Assembly: GCA_036735565.1 (NCBI GenBank)
Contig: DAINOC010000006.1
Location: 1 to 62,774, forward strand
Source of the DNA: Coraliomargarita_B sp036735565
GTDB taxonomy: Bacteria; Verrucomicrobiota; Verrucomicrobiia; Opitutales; Coraliomargaritaceae
Length of the DNA: 62,774 bases
Direction: 5' to 3'
In this document: positions 54,211-62,773 of the stretch, piece after piece
How positions within the stretch are numbered: position 1 is the stretch's first letter
Layout of the letters: each line of letters begins with the position of its first letter
Made by a program: the position numbers and the translations under genes
Notes under the pieces: generated by a model
What the model saw: only the letters and a program-made list of their open reading frames with translations
Told to the model about the DNA's origin: nothing
Database searches by the model: none

Positions 54211-55365
54211 TTAGAGGCTCTCCAGCGCCCGCTGCATACGGTTGAGCCCTTCCCGCAGGCGATCGCGCGGGCAGCCGAAGTTCAGACGGACATGTTGTGG
54301 CCCCGCGAAAGGTCGACCGTCCGAGAGTCCGACGCCATGCTGCTCAAAGAAGGCGCAGGGATCCTCAATGGCCAGAGCCGAGACATCCAACCACGCCAGG
54401 TAGGTCGCTTCCATTGGGCGAAGCCGGACGCCCGGCAGTGACTCCGCCACGAAATCAAAGACCAGCTGGTAGTTGCCCCGAAGGTAGTGCAACAGCGCTT
54501 GACGCCAGGGCTCGCCTTTAGCGTAGGCCGCTTCGCACCCGGCATAGCCGAAGCAATTAACCTCCGTGATGATCCCCCGGATCGCCCTTTGAAACCGTAG
54601 GCGCAGCACGGGGCTTTCAATGATCGAGAAGGCGCAGGCGAGTCCGGGCAGGTTATAGGTCTTGCTTGGAGCCATGAGCGTCACCGTTCGGGCGGCAATG
54701 GCCGGATCGAGGGTGGCGGTCATCGTGTGCCTGACCGTTTCGTCAAACACAAGGTCGCAGTGGATCTCGTCGGAAATCAGAATCAAATCATGCCGTTCAC
54801 AGAAGTCACCCAATGCCCGCAGCTCTTCAGGGCTGAAAACCCTCCCGACCGGGTTGTGCGGACTACAGAGAATAAATAGCCGGGTATCGGGACGAACCGC
54901 CGCTTCCATGGCATCGAAGTCAAGCGTCCAGCGATCCTCATCGCTAAGGCACAGCGGGACCTGTATCAACTCGCGCCCCGCATAGTCCGGAGCGCTGAGG
55001 AAGGGCGGATAGACCGGGGTGGCGGTCATCACGGACTCTCCCGCCGCGACGAAGGCGTGGCAGCAAAGATTGATCGCGGGCACCAGTCCCGGCAGAAAGT
55101 TGAGCCAGTTGGCTTCAGCGTGGTAGCCATGCGCTCTCTCCAAATAGTGGAGGATGGCGCGGATCGGCCGCTCGTGGGGAATGGTGTATCCAAAGACGCC
55201 GTGGTCGAGCCGGTCTTGCAGCGTCTCGATAATCTCGGGGGCGGAGCGGAAGTCCATATCCGCCACCCACAGCGGCAGGATATCGCGCTCGCCATACTTC
55301 TCCCACTTCAGGCTGCCGTAGCCTCGACGGTACGGACAGGTATCAAAATCGTAGTGTTCGTGCAT
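54211..55365 (-). CDS. PLP-dependent C-S lyase/aminotransferase (PatB/MalY type)
   Basis: 384 residues. N-terminal FDTCPYRRGYGSLKWEKYGE and LPLWVADMDFRSAP are the MalY/PatB mark (W-x-A-D-M-D-F). PLP-binding Lys lies in LMAPSKTYNLPGL (about 233); SPHNPVGRVFS and DEIHCDLVF hold the PLP phosphate and pyridine contacts. By family it cleaves cystathionine or other cysteine S-conjugates. It precedes the S4 gene by 18 bases on the same strand. Confidence 0.9.
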   Translation of the reverse strand: MHEHYDFDTCPYRRGYGSLKWEKYGERDILPLWVADMDFRSAPEIIETLQDRLDHGVFGYTIPHERPIRAILHYLERAHGYHAEANWLNFLPGLVPAINLCCHAFVAAGESVMTATPVYPPFLSAPDYAGRELIQVPLCLSDEDRWTLDFDAMEAAVRPDTRLFILCSPHNPVGRVFSPEELRALGDFCERHDLILISDEIHCDLVFDETVRHTMTATLDPAIAARTVTLMAPSKTYNLPGLACAFSIIESPVLRLRFQRAIRGIITEVNCFGYAGCEAAYAKGEPWRQALLHYLRGNYQLVFDFVAESLPGVRLRPMEATYLAWLDVSALAIEDPCAFFEQHGVGLSDGRPFAGPQHVRLNFGCPRDRLREGLNRMQRALESL

Positions 55366-55474
55366 AAATGACCGGAGGATCGTGCGCTACCGCCCGCCCT
55401 GCAAATAAATTTCACGCTTGAATTCATCGCACAGGCAGGCATCTTCGCCCCTTTTCCCTTTATCTGCCAAGTCT

Positions 55475-55903
55475 ATGAGCACTTTATTCATCAGTCTCCT
55501 CACTCTCGTTCTGCTGGTCGTTTCGGCGTTCGTGGTCCTCATCGTTCTCATGCAGCGCACCAGCCAAAGCGGCGGCATGGGCGCGGCTCTCGGTGGCGGT
55601 GCTGCTGAATCCGCCTTTGGTGCGGACACCAACAACATGCTGACCAAGGGCACGATCTACGGAATCTTCGCCTTCTTTCTTTGCTCGTTGGTGCTCTATC
55701 TTCTCTATCAGGCCAAAGCCGGGGATCAGGTGCCCGCCGTGGATATGGCGACTCTCATCACCGGAGCGGAATCGACCCCCGTGTCCGGCGCGCAGGATTT
55801 GGCGTTGCCGGTTGAAGTCGCCGCCGAGCCTTTGAGCGGGGAGGTGATCGACGCCGCGGGGCTTGTCGAGGAGACGCCCGCTGTCCAAGCAAGCGAGGAT
55901 TGA
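55475..55903 (+). CDS. secG: preprotein translocase subunit SecG
   Basis: 142 residues from ATG 55475 (an earlier in-frame start at 55418 is hydrophilic and unlikely). Two helices (about 4-24 and 55-75) separated by the SecG loop VLMQRTSQSGGMGAALGGGA and SAFGADTNNMLTKGT. Long acidic C-terminal tail (about 70 residues), common in this phylum. It assists SecYE export. Confidence 0.93.
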   Translation: MSTLFISLLTLVLLVVSAFVVLIVLMQRTSQSGGMGAALGGGAAESAFGADTNNMLTKGTIYGIFAFFLCSLVLYLLYQAKAGDQVPAVDMATLITGAESTPVSGAQDLALPVEVAAEPLSGEVIDAAGLVEETPAVQASED

Positions 55904-56829
55904 TGGGATTATCAGGACGCTACCGCCTTTTCAATAGACCAGTGTGTCGCTGCTTGGCGGCCTCTGGTCTTTTGTTTTTGGCGTCCGTGTCGATGCTCGC
56001 CGCACAGCGGATTCCTGGGCAGGCCCGCAATGCGCGCGTTAGCATGGAACGGATCGACGCAGAGGAGGGCGCCGCGCGACTGGCTTCCTTCCGTCAGCAG
56101 CGTCTGGCGGGCGATTTTATTTTCGAGTTTGAGCTGGAGCACAAGCCCCGCCGCGACCGGACCAAGCGCTATCGAGGAACGCTGTGGGGTACGTGGAGCG
56201 ACGAGGGAGCCCGCATGCGGGTGCGACTGCTCGAAGGGCTCTCGTCAGATGGCGGCCTTTCTACAGCGGCCCGTGAATGGATCATTCAGAACGGCACCAA
56301 CCCCCGCGCCTGGTTTTTGGCCGAGGGCGGTGGCGGCTTCCAGCTGGTAGAGGACGACGCGCTGTTTCAACCCCTGCTGCCGGGGCTGACCTACACGCTC
56401 TTCGATTTGCAAATGCCATTCATTTTTTGGCTGGATGCGGTATACGAGGGTCCGGTGCTCGCGGCAGGTAGCCGGATCGCGCAGACCTTTTTGCTCACAC
56501 CGCCGGCAGACTCTGTGTTCGTCCGGCAGGGGATACAGGCCGTCCGTATTGGACTCGACGACACCTACAATGCTTTACTTCGAGTCGAAGTCATTGGTGC
56601 GGACGGTGTGGAGCGCTCCCGGTTTCAAGTCGAAAGCTTTCAGAAGATCGACGATCAGCATATCGTTAAGAAGATCACACTGACGGATAATGACAGCCGG
56701 GACCGCACCAGTTTTTATGTAAAGGAGGCAAGCGTCGGCATTCTTTTGGATCCCGATTTGTTTTTCGTTGGCACGGAGCGCGGGATTACAGTGCCCGAAC
56801 AGTCGGCATCCTGCCTGGGGGTGGATTAA
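55903..56829 (+). CDS. LolA/outer-membrane-lipoprotein-sorting-like periplasmic protein
   Basis: 308 residues from ATG 55903 (TGATG overlap with secG stop; TTG 55900 alternative). N-terminal signal SGLLFLASVSMLAAQ with AxA cleavage. The mature part has an all-beta pattern of the LolA/LolB superfamily: GDFIFEFELEHKPRRD, YRGTLWGTWSDEG, ... VRIGLDDTYNALLRVEV and VKKITLTDNDSRDRTSFYV. Co-encoded with secG, so it likely acts in envelope biogenesis. Exact role not clear. Confidence 0.7.
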   Translation: MGLSGRYRLFNRPVCRCLAASGLLFLASVSMLAAQRIPGQARNARVSMERIDAEEGAARLASFRQQRLAGDFIFEFELEHKPRRDRTKRYRGTLWGTWSDEGARMRVRLLEGLSSDGGLSTAAREWIIQNGTNPRAWFLAEGGGGFQLVEDDALFQPLLPGLTYTLFDLQMPFIFWLDAVYEGPVLAAGSRIAQTFLLTPPADSVFVRQGIQAVRIGLDDTYNALLRVEVIGADGVERSRFQVESFQKIDDQHIVKKITLTDNDSRDRTSFYVKEASVGILLDPDLFFVGTERGITVPEQSASCLGVD

Positions 56830-56878
56830 GTCGCCGCCGAGACTCCCGGTGGTGCGTTGACGTATCGCGTTGAAAACT

Positions 56879-57513
56879 TCAGGGTTTGCTGTCGGGAAGA
56901 CGCTTTAATTGTGCGGCCGCGCCCTCGTGACCAGCATTGGCAGCCTTGCTCCAGAATTCCCGAGCCTTATCGAGATCACCAGCCTCGTAGGCGCGGGTGC
57001 CCGTGGAAAAATTCAGAACTGCGCCGATACGGTCATTCATTTGCTGCTTGGCTTCGGTGCTATTCACCTCGTTCGCCCGCTCGAGTCCGTCTTCGATCAT
57101 CCTGGTTTGCTCGCGCATTTGTTTGGACTCGCTGTCCATTTGCAGGCGGACCGCCTCGATGCGGGCACGCAGTTCAGTGGCCTGCTGCGGATTTTTTCCG
57201 GCGGGGCCGTTGAGCAACTGCAGGTAGTCGGCAAGGGCGCGCGGGTAGTCCTTGTCCTGCTCGGCCAGTTGAGCGCGCTGCAGGAGCAGTTGTGGGGTCG
57301 GCTGAATCTGGATGGCAGCATTGAGATCATCGAGGTAGGCCTCGCGGTCGCCCGCAGCTTCGGCGAGCCGGAGTGTGGTGAATAGGGCGTTGAGCTTCGC
57401 GGGGCCGGCTGGTTCGTCCTTCGTCAGGTGGTGGAGGATGCCGCGTTGGTATCGGCGTAAGCTGTGGACGCCGGAACGAGCCCGATGACCCATAAGCCCA
57501 GGATCAGAATCAT
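56879..57513 (-). pseudogene. TPR-repeat secreted protein with apparent frame break
   Basis: A signal peptide MILILGLWVIGLVPASTAYA begins at ATG 57513 in one frame and ends at 57424 with a premature TGA. The neighbouring frame continues at once with LTKDEPAGPAKLNALFTTLR, then TPR-like units (LRLAEAAGDREAYLDDLNAA, LLQRAQLAEQDKDYPRALAD) and a C-terminal GTRAYEAGDLDKAREFWSKA unit. One base added or removed near 57424-57445 would fuse both. Without it the long frame starts with an implausible Arg-rich leader. Either draft error or inactivated gene. Confidence 0.6.
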
Positions 57514-58084
57514 CGGCAAATGGCCGCGAATGCGGCGAGGCGGAACCGAAGTCGAATTGGTGCGGGCTCGCGCGGAAGAACAAACTGGCTGTTTTACTTT
57601 AAAAGAGCCGGTGACTGGATTGGAAGAGAAGCAATCGTTCATAGTGCTGCAAGAGGAAGCGGATGGCACATTACTTGGAAGGTAGTGAATGCTTGTTTAA
57701 ACGAAGCAACGGATCGGATAAAATGAAGGCAGCCCCTTGACCAGTATAATATGAGGCGGGGGATTCATGCCGGGGAAGGGTGTTTGAATCGTGGCGGAGG
57801 CCGGAGGACAGATGACAGAAGCCGGATGGCAGAGACTCTTACTCTGAATCGCAATCGGATCCCGCCTTCGCGCTTCCGCCGCCGCTTTTCGAGCTACGCA
57901 GGACGGGTTCGCTGCCGGTAGACGGAGTAGCTGAACGGTGAAGCTGTTTCGAATGCTAAGCCTTTGCATCCGGATATTGGATACAGGATTTCGGGGCGCA
58001 CAAACTTGCTGTGCGTCAAAGAATTTTTGTTGACTTATGCATGCGCGAAATCATTTTCAGCGAGCATCGCTTAGCGGTTTATTT
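57514..58084. other. intergenic region before the RHH/H1-like gene
   Basis: No convincing gene: frames here lack codon periodicity. It includes a GGCCGGAGGACAGATGACAG-type repeat at about 57795-57830, related in style to the one at 35917. The last 60 bases contain the possible promoter listed separately. Confidence 0.5.
58030..58058 (+). promoter_or_regulatory. possible sigma-70-like promoter of RHH/H1-like gene
   Basis: TTGACT at 58030-58035 is a good -35 box; the region 17 bases later (ATTTTC at 58053) is a weak -10. The ATG of the next gene lies 27 bases beyond. Weak support. Confidence 0.3.
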
Positions 58085-58764
58085 ATGAGTAGCGGCCAAA
58101 CGAAGCCTTTGACATTCGACCTTCAGGAAGAGTTCTTGAAAAAGCTCGACTCGCTTCGCCGCCGGACGGGGGCACGTTCCTTAAGCGAGGTTGTTCGATA
58201 CGCGATTGACCAGGTGAAGCTCTCGGAGCTCACGTCGAGCAAATCAGCCCACCGGCAACTATCGGTCCGCTTATCGGTTGAGTTGCGGGGCAAACTTTTT
58301 TCACTCAGCCGCCAGAAAAATCTCAGCCTCGGCGAAGTTTTGCGGGGAGCCATCGAGGCGTTGCCGGATGATCCGAAGGATTTCAACCCTAAGACTAATA
58401 TGCCTAAGAAACCAGCACCAAAGAAAAAAGCCCCTGCAAAGGCGGCTCCTAAAGCTCCAGCCAAAAAGGCTGTTAAGAAAAAAGTAGCCAAGCTTCCTGC
58501 TAAAAAAGCAGTGAAGAAGGTTGTCGCCAAAAAAGCAGTCAAAAAGGCACCTGCCAAAAAAGCTGCCAAAAAAGCAGTTAAGAAGGCACCCGCCAAGAAG
58601 GCTGTGAAAAAAGCAGTCAAGAAGGCACCTGCCAAGAAGGCTGNNNNNNNNNNNNNNNNNNNNNNNNNNNNNNNNNNNNNNNNNNNNNNNNNNNNNNNNN
58701 NNNNNNNNNNNNNNNNNNNNNNNNNNNNNNNNNNNNNNNNNNNAAGGCTGCCAAGAAAAAGTAG
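58085..58764 (+). CDS. tandem ribbon-helix-helix protein with histone H1-like Lys/Ala tail (interrupted by N gap)
   Basis: From ATG 58085. Two successive RHH units: strand LTFDL (9-13) with helices 15-29 and 31-45 (RSLSEVVRYAIDQVK), then QLSVRLS (58-64) with helices 65-79 and 80-93 (LSLGEVLRGAIEAL). After residue 106 comes a tail of AKKAVKKAPAKKA-type repeats, as in bacterial histone H1-like proteins. A 100-N gap (58644-58743) lies within the tail. Beyond it the reading frame must be reset: AAG GCT GCC AAG AAA AAG TAG (58744-58764) encodes KAAKKK and stop, the natural end. A nucleoid-binding role is inferred: two RHH units could form an intramolecular DNA-binding dimer. True tail length is unknown. 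Confidence 0.75.
58644..58743. other. assembly gap (100 N)
   Basis: Exactly 100 N inside the Lys/Ala repeat of the preceding gene. A round number indicates an unknown gap length, and repeats on both sides explain failed assembly. Frame across the gap is not meaningful. Confidence 0.98.
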
Positions 58765-58886
58765 GGAAAGCCCCGGCCGGAATACTTCATTCTTAGGCTA
58801 GGCTTGCTTTTGCTTCGGCAGAAGTTTTCCTTCTCCGCTCTTGCGTGATCGTCCATTGGACGTATCCCGCAAGAGCGTTTTCATTT

Positions 58887-60074
58887 ATGCCACATACCAA
58901 CCCACTATCCAAATGGGCGATGAATATCGCCCCTTCGCCGACCCTTGCGGTGGACGCGAAAGCCAAAGAACTCAAAGCAGCAGGCGAAGACGTCTGCGGC
59001 TTCGGTGCCGGTGAGCCCGACTTTGATACCCCGGAGTTCATTAAAGAGGCCTGCATCAAGGCCTTGATCGACGGCAAAACCAAATACGCCCCGGCCCCCG
59101 GCATACCGGAATTGCGCAGCGCGCTGGCTGAAAAATACCGCCGCGACAATAAGGTCGACGGGGTCGAGGCGGCACAGATCATCGTGAGTCCAGGAGGTAA
59201 GTATTCCTGCTATTTGGCGATTCTCGCAGTCGTCAGCCCCGGCGACGAGGTCATCATTCCTGCGCCTTACTGGGTGAGCTACCCGGAGATGGTGAAACTC
59301 GCGGGCGGGGTGCCGAAGACCATTTTCGCCGGTGCCGATGCTGATTTCAAAATCACACCCGCACAGTTGAAGGCTGCCATCACTCCGCAAACACGGATGG
59401 TTGTTTTGAACAGCCCATCCAACCCGACCGGCGCAGTCTATACCCGTGGGGAATTGGAAGCGCTCACCGAGACAGCGCTCGAAGCAGGTATTTACATCAT
59501 GTCGGATGAGATCTATGAGTATTTGCTCTACGATGGAGTCGAGCACGTGAGCCCGGCTTCTTTTTCCAAGGAGGCGGCCGATTCGGTCATTACGGTTTCC
59601 GGATTCAGCAAGACCTTTTCCATGACCGGTTGGCGTCTCGGAACCCTGATGGCCCCGAAGCACATCGCCAAGGCGGTCGCGGACATCCAGAGTCAGACCA
59701 GCTCGAATGCCACCACCTTCGCCCAATATGGGGCCCTGGCGGCGATGCAGCAGTGGGAGCAATCGATGCAGGCCGTTCGTGAGATGATCACCGTTTTCGA
59801 CCGCAGGCGTTTGCGCTTGCTGGAGGGCCTGAGCGCGATCGAGGGAGTTGTCTGCCCGCGCGCGAAGGGGGCGTTCTACCTGTTCCCTAGTATTGAAGCC
59901 TTCGGTTTGAGCGCCAACGAATTTGCCGCACGTATTCTCGAGGAGGAAAAAGTAGCACTGGTCCCGGGTGAAGGATTCGGCGCTCCCGGCTACATCCGTC
60001 TCAGTTATGCCATTTCCGATGCCGTCATTGAAAAGGGCATCGAGCGTATCACGCGGTTCTGCGGATCACTTTGA
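58887..60074 (+). CDS. aspartate-type aminotransferase (class I)
   Basis: 395 residues from ATG 58887 (upstream in-frame GTG 58845 is less likely). N-terminal VCGFGAGEPDFDTPEFIKEA; IVSPGGKYSCYLAI; VLNSPSNPTGAVY, MSDEIYEYLLYDG; PLP Lys242 in SGFSKTFSMTGWRLG; C-terminal GFGAPGYIRLSYA with the substrate Arg. Fits the AspC/PatA Ib subgroup, transferring amino groups between aspartate (or prephenate) and oxoglutarate. It precedes icd by 69 bases on the same strand. Confidence 0.92.
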   Translation: MPHTNPLSKWAMNIAPSPTLAVDAKAKELKAAGEDVCGFGAGEPDFDTPEFIKEACIKALIDGKTKYAPAPGIPELRSALAEKYRRDNKVDGVEAAQIIVSPGGKYSCYLAILAVVSPGDEVIIPAPYWVSYPEMVKLAGGVPKTIFAGADADFKITPAQLKAAITPQTRMVVLNSPSNPTGAVYTRGELEALTETALEAGIYIMSDEIYEYLLYDGVEHVSPASFSKEAADSVITVSGFSKTFSMTGWRLGTLMAPKHIAKAVADIQSQTSSNATTFAQYGALAAMQQWEQSMQAVREMITVFDRRRLRLLEGLSAIEGVVCPRAKGAFYLFPSIEAFGLSANEFAARILEEEKVALVPGEGFGAPGYIRLSYAISDAVIEKGIERITRFCGSL

Positions 60075-60143
60075 TCCACGGATGCCTCGACTCCACGACC
60101 CAAGATACCGGGTAACTCGGAAACCGATTCCCTACACTTAGCT

Positions 60144-62366
60144 ATGAACCACCAGGAAAAAATCATCTATACCATCACTGACGAAGCGCCGGCGCTGGCT
60201 ACCTATTCGCTGCTCCCGATCATCGCGGCCTACACGTCCGCCGCCGGGGTCACTGTGGAGACCCGCGATATCTCCCTGTCCGGTCGGGTGCTCGCCAGCT
60301 TCCCCGAGTTTCTTGAGCCCGGGCAGCAGGTGTCGGATGACTTGACGGAGCTGGGTGCCCTGGCTAATGCGCCTGAGGCCAACATCATAAAGCTGCCCAA
60401 CATTTCGGCCTCCGCTCCCCAGCTTAAGGCCTGCATCAAAGAGTTACAGGCGAAGGGCTACGCGATCCCCGACTACCCGGATGAGCCGAAGAACGAACAG
60501 GAGGCGTCGATCCAGGCACGTTACGACAAGATCAAGGGAAGCGCGGTCAATCCGGTGCTGCGTGAGGGGAATTCCGATCGCCGCTGCGCCCCGGCGGTGA
60601 AGCTGTATGCGCGCAGCAACCCGCATTCCATGGGAGCTTGGAGCGCTGCCTCAAAGTCACGCGTTTCGAGCATGTCCGGCGATGATTTCTTCGGCAATGA
60701 GCAGTCGGTGACGCTCCCGGCCGCGACCACGGCGAAGATCGAGTTGGTCACAGCAGCGGGTGTGAGTGTTTTGAAAGACGGCTTGAAGCTGCAGGAGGGG
60801 GAGATCCTCGATGCGACGTTCCTCAGCGTCTGTGCGCTGAGAACTTTCCTGCGCGAGCAGATTGCGGCGAGCAAGGCAGAGGGTATTCTCTTCTCACTCC
60901 ATTTGAAGGCCACGATGATGAAGATATCGGACCCGATTTTGTTCGGGCACGCGGTATCGGTCTTCTACGAAGATGTGCTGAGCAAGCACGGAGAACAGCT
61001 GAGCGCATTGGGCGTGGACCTCAATAACGGGTTGGGCGACCTCTACGACCGGATTCAAGCGCTGCCAGCGGAAGAGCGTGCAGCGATCGAGTCCGACATC
61101 CAGGCGCTCTACGAATCGGCCCCGGAGTTGGCTATGGTTGATTCTGACAAGGGGATCACCAATCTGCATGTGCCGAGCGATGTGATCATTGACGCATCGA
61201 TGCCCGCGGCGATCCGCAGCTCTGGGCAAATGTGGAACCGGGCCGGAAAGTTGCAGGATACCAATTTCGTCATCCCTGACCGCTGCTACTCGGGGGTCTA
61301 TGCGGCTACGGTCGACTTCTGCAAGCAGCACGGCGCTTTTGATCCCGCCACTATGGGCACGGTCCCGAACGTGGGACTGATGGCGCAAAAGGCGGAGGAG
61401 TATGGTTCACACGACAAGACTTTCGAAATACCGGCGGATGGCAGCGTTCGCGTGGTGGATGGCGAGGGCAAGGTGCTGATGGAGCACACTGTTAAGGCTG
61501 GCGATATTTGGCGCGCCTGTCAGGTAAAGGATGGGCCCATCCGTGACTGGGTAAAGCTGGCGGTCTCGCGTGCGCGGGCGACCTCGACCCCGGCCATCTT
61601 CTGGTTGGACGGTGCGCGGGCGCACGACGCCGAACTGATCCGAAAGGTTGAGAGCTACCTGAAAGAACACGACACTGCGGGGCTCGATCTCCGCATCCTT
61701 GCACCTGTTGAAGCGACCCGTCTGACCCTTGAGCGGGCCAAGGCGGGCCTCGATACGATCTCTGTGACGGGTAATGTGCTGCGGGACTACCTGACCGACC
61801 TGTTTCCCATCCTCGAGCTAGGGACCAGTGCCAAGATGCTGTCGATCGTCCCCTTGATGAATGGCGGCGGGCTCTTTGAGACCGGTGCCGGCGGATCGGC
61901 CCCCAAGCACGTGCAGCAGTTTGAGAAGGAGAACCACCTGCGCTGGGATTCGCTTGGGGAATTCCTGGCACTCGGTGTCTCTCTCGAGCACCTGGCTGCC
62001 GTCTTCGGCAACGCCAAAGCCGCGGTATTGGCGGAGACCCTTGATACGGCAAACACCCGCTTCCTTCTGGAAAACAAGTCACCATCGCGCCGCTGCGGTG
62101 AGCTGGATAACCGGGGGAGCCATTTCTATCTGGCGCTCTATTGGGCGAAAGCCCTGGCCGAGCAGGATAAGGATGCCGAACTGAAGGAGCGATTTGCACC
62201 CCTGGCAAAAGCGCTGGAGGAGAACGAGGCGAGCATCGTGAGCGAACTGAACGGTGCGCAGGGGCCGGCTATGGATATCGGTGGCTACTATCGCCCCGAT
62301 CCCGAATTGGCCAATCAGGCGATGCGCCCGAGCCAAAGCTTTAACGACGCACTCGCGGCACTCTAG
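60144..62366 (+). CDS. icd: isocitrate dehydrogenase, NADP-dependent, monomeric type
   Basis: 740 residues, the length of monomeric IDH (about 740). Start IIYTITDEAPALATYSLLPI is typical; the region NSDRRCAPAVKLYARSNPHS and FSLHLKATMMKISDPILFGH (Lys/Tyr and Mn ligands), then WRACQVKDGPIRDWVKLAVS, and EFLALGVSLEHLA. It oxidises isocitrate to 2-oxoglutarate in the TCA cycle, giving NADPH. A good hairpin lies 33 bases after the stop. Confidence 0.95.
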   Translation: MNHQEKIIYTITDEAPALATYSLLPIIAAYTSAAGVTVETRDISLSGRVLASFPEFLEPGQQVSDDLTELGALANAPEANIIKLPNISASAPQLKACIKELQAKGYAIPDYPDEPKNEQEASIQARYDKIKGSAVNPVLREGNSDRRCAPAVKLYARSNPHSMGAWSAASKSRVSSMSGDDFFGNEQSVTLPAATTAKIELVTAAGVSVLKDGLKLQEGEILDATFLSVCALRTFLREQIAASKAEGILFSLHLKATMMKISDPILFGHAVSVFYEDVLSKHGEQLSALGVDLNNGLGDLYDRIQALPAEERAAIESDIQALYESAPELAMVDSDKGITNLHVPSDVIIDASMPAAIRSSGQMWNRAGKLQDTNFVIPDRCYSGVYAATVDFCKQHGAFDPATMGTVPNVGLMAQKAEEYGSHDKTFEIPADGSVRVVDGEGKVLMEHTVKAGDIWRACQVKDGPIRDWVKLAVSRARATSTPAIFWLDGARAHDAELIRKVESYLKEHDTAGLDLRILAPVEATRLTLERAKAGLDTISVTGNVLRDYLTDLFPILELGTSAKMLSIVPLMNGGGLFETGAGGSAPKHVQQFEKENHLRWDSLGEFLALGVSLEHLAAVFGNAKAAVLAETLDTANTRFLLENKSPSRRCGELDNRGSHFYLALYWAKALAEQDKDAELKERFAPLAKALEENEASIVSELNGAQGPAMDIGGYYRPDPELANQAMRPSQSFNDALAAL

Positions 62367-62398
62367 AGAAGTTCCGACTGCCGCTCTAACGGTTCGCC

Positions 62399-62424
62399 CT
62401 GCCCGGAAATTCCTTTCCGGGCAG
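62399..62424 (+). terminator. terminator-like hairpin after icd
   Basis: Perfect 11-bp stem CTGCCCGGAAA / TTTCCGGGCAG with loop TTCC, starting 33 bases after the icd stop. No T-run follows on the plus strand, so termination may need Rho or the stem may protect the 3' end. Confidence 0.6.
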
Positions 62425-62477
62425 CGATCCAGCGTCGAATACTATACACTGATTTCTATCCTAAAAAAATGAGTTGT

Positions 62478-62507
62478 ACCGTTAATTTACGCGGATTTAC
62501 GTTAATT
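62478..62507 (+). repeat. family A repeat
   Basis: ACCGTTAATTTACGCGGATT then TACGTTAATT: family A units with near-10-base spacing. It lies 38 bases before a family B copy, the reverse order of the pair at 32212/32473. Confidence 0.7.
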
Positions 62508-62525
62508 AACAAAAGTAAGTATCTA

Positions 62526-62645
62526 ATACCAAGGTGTGACTTTTTCCGGCAAAAGGTGGCGGACGCTGCGGTGTCACGGCGTAGCCTGAATGGCGGAGAC
62601 GGATCCCCAGCGGCCGATCATGACACGCCAACCAAGTCCGCGGCT
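62526..62645. repeat. family B element
   Basis: Starts ATACCAAGG like the 32212 copy, then AAAAGGTGGCGGACGCTGCG, GGCGTAGCCTGAATGGCGG and GATCCCCAGCGGCC, then AAGTCCGCGGC as the degenerate right arm. Clearly homologous to 32212-32390 but lacking its nested palindrome. Confidence 0.65.
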
Positions 62646-62685
62646 GGTTAGAGCAGTTCCAGAAAATATAGGCACACTGGCTGGA

Positions 62686-62773
62686 TCGATTTTCGTGCTC
62701 AGCAAGGCGGTCGGGAGAGAGGCGGTTCGAGAACCGTGCTCTCCCGACTAACGCCGCTGGGCACGAAAATCGA
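62686..62773. repeat. large composite hairpin at window end
   Basis: Core CGGTTC-GA-GAACCG (62723-62736), next stem GTCGGGAGAG (62710-62719) with CTCTCCCGAC (62739-62748), outer stem TCGATTTTCGTGC with GCACGAAAATCGA (62761-62773). About 88 nt foldable along its length with small bulges. The element may continue past the edge. Confidence 0.75.

Noticed and set aside
62469..62651. 60-residue plus-strand frame
   Set aside because: Runs through family A and B repeats; no evidence of coding.
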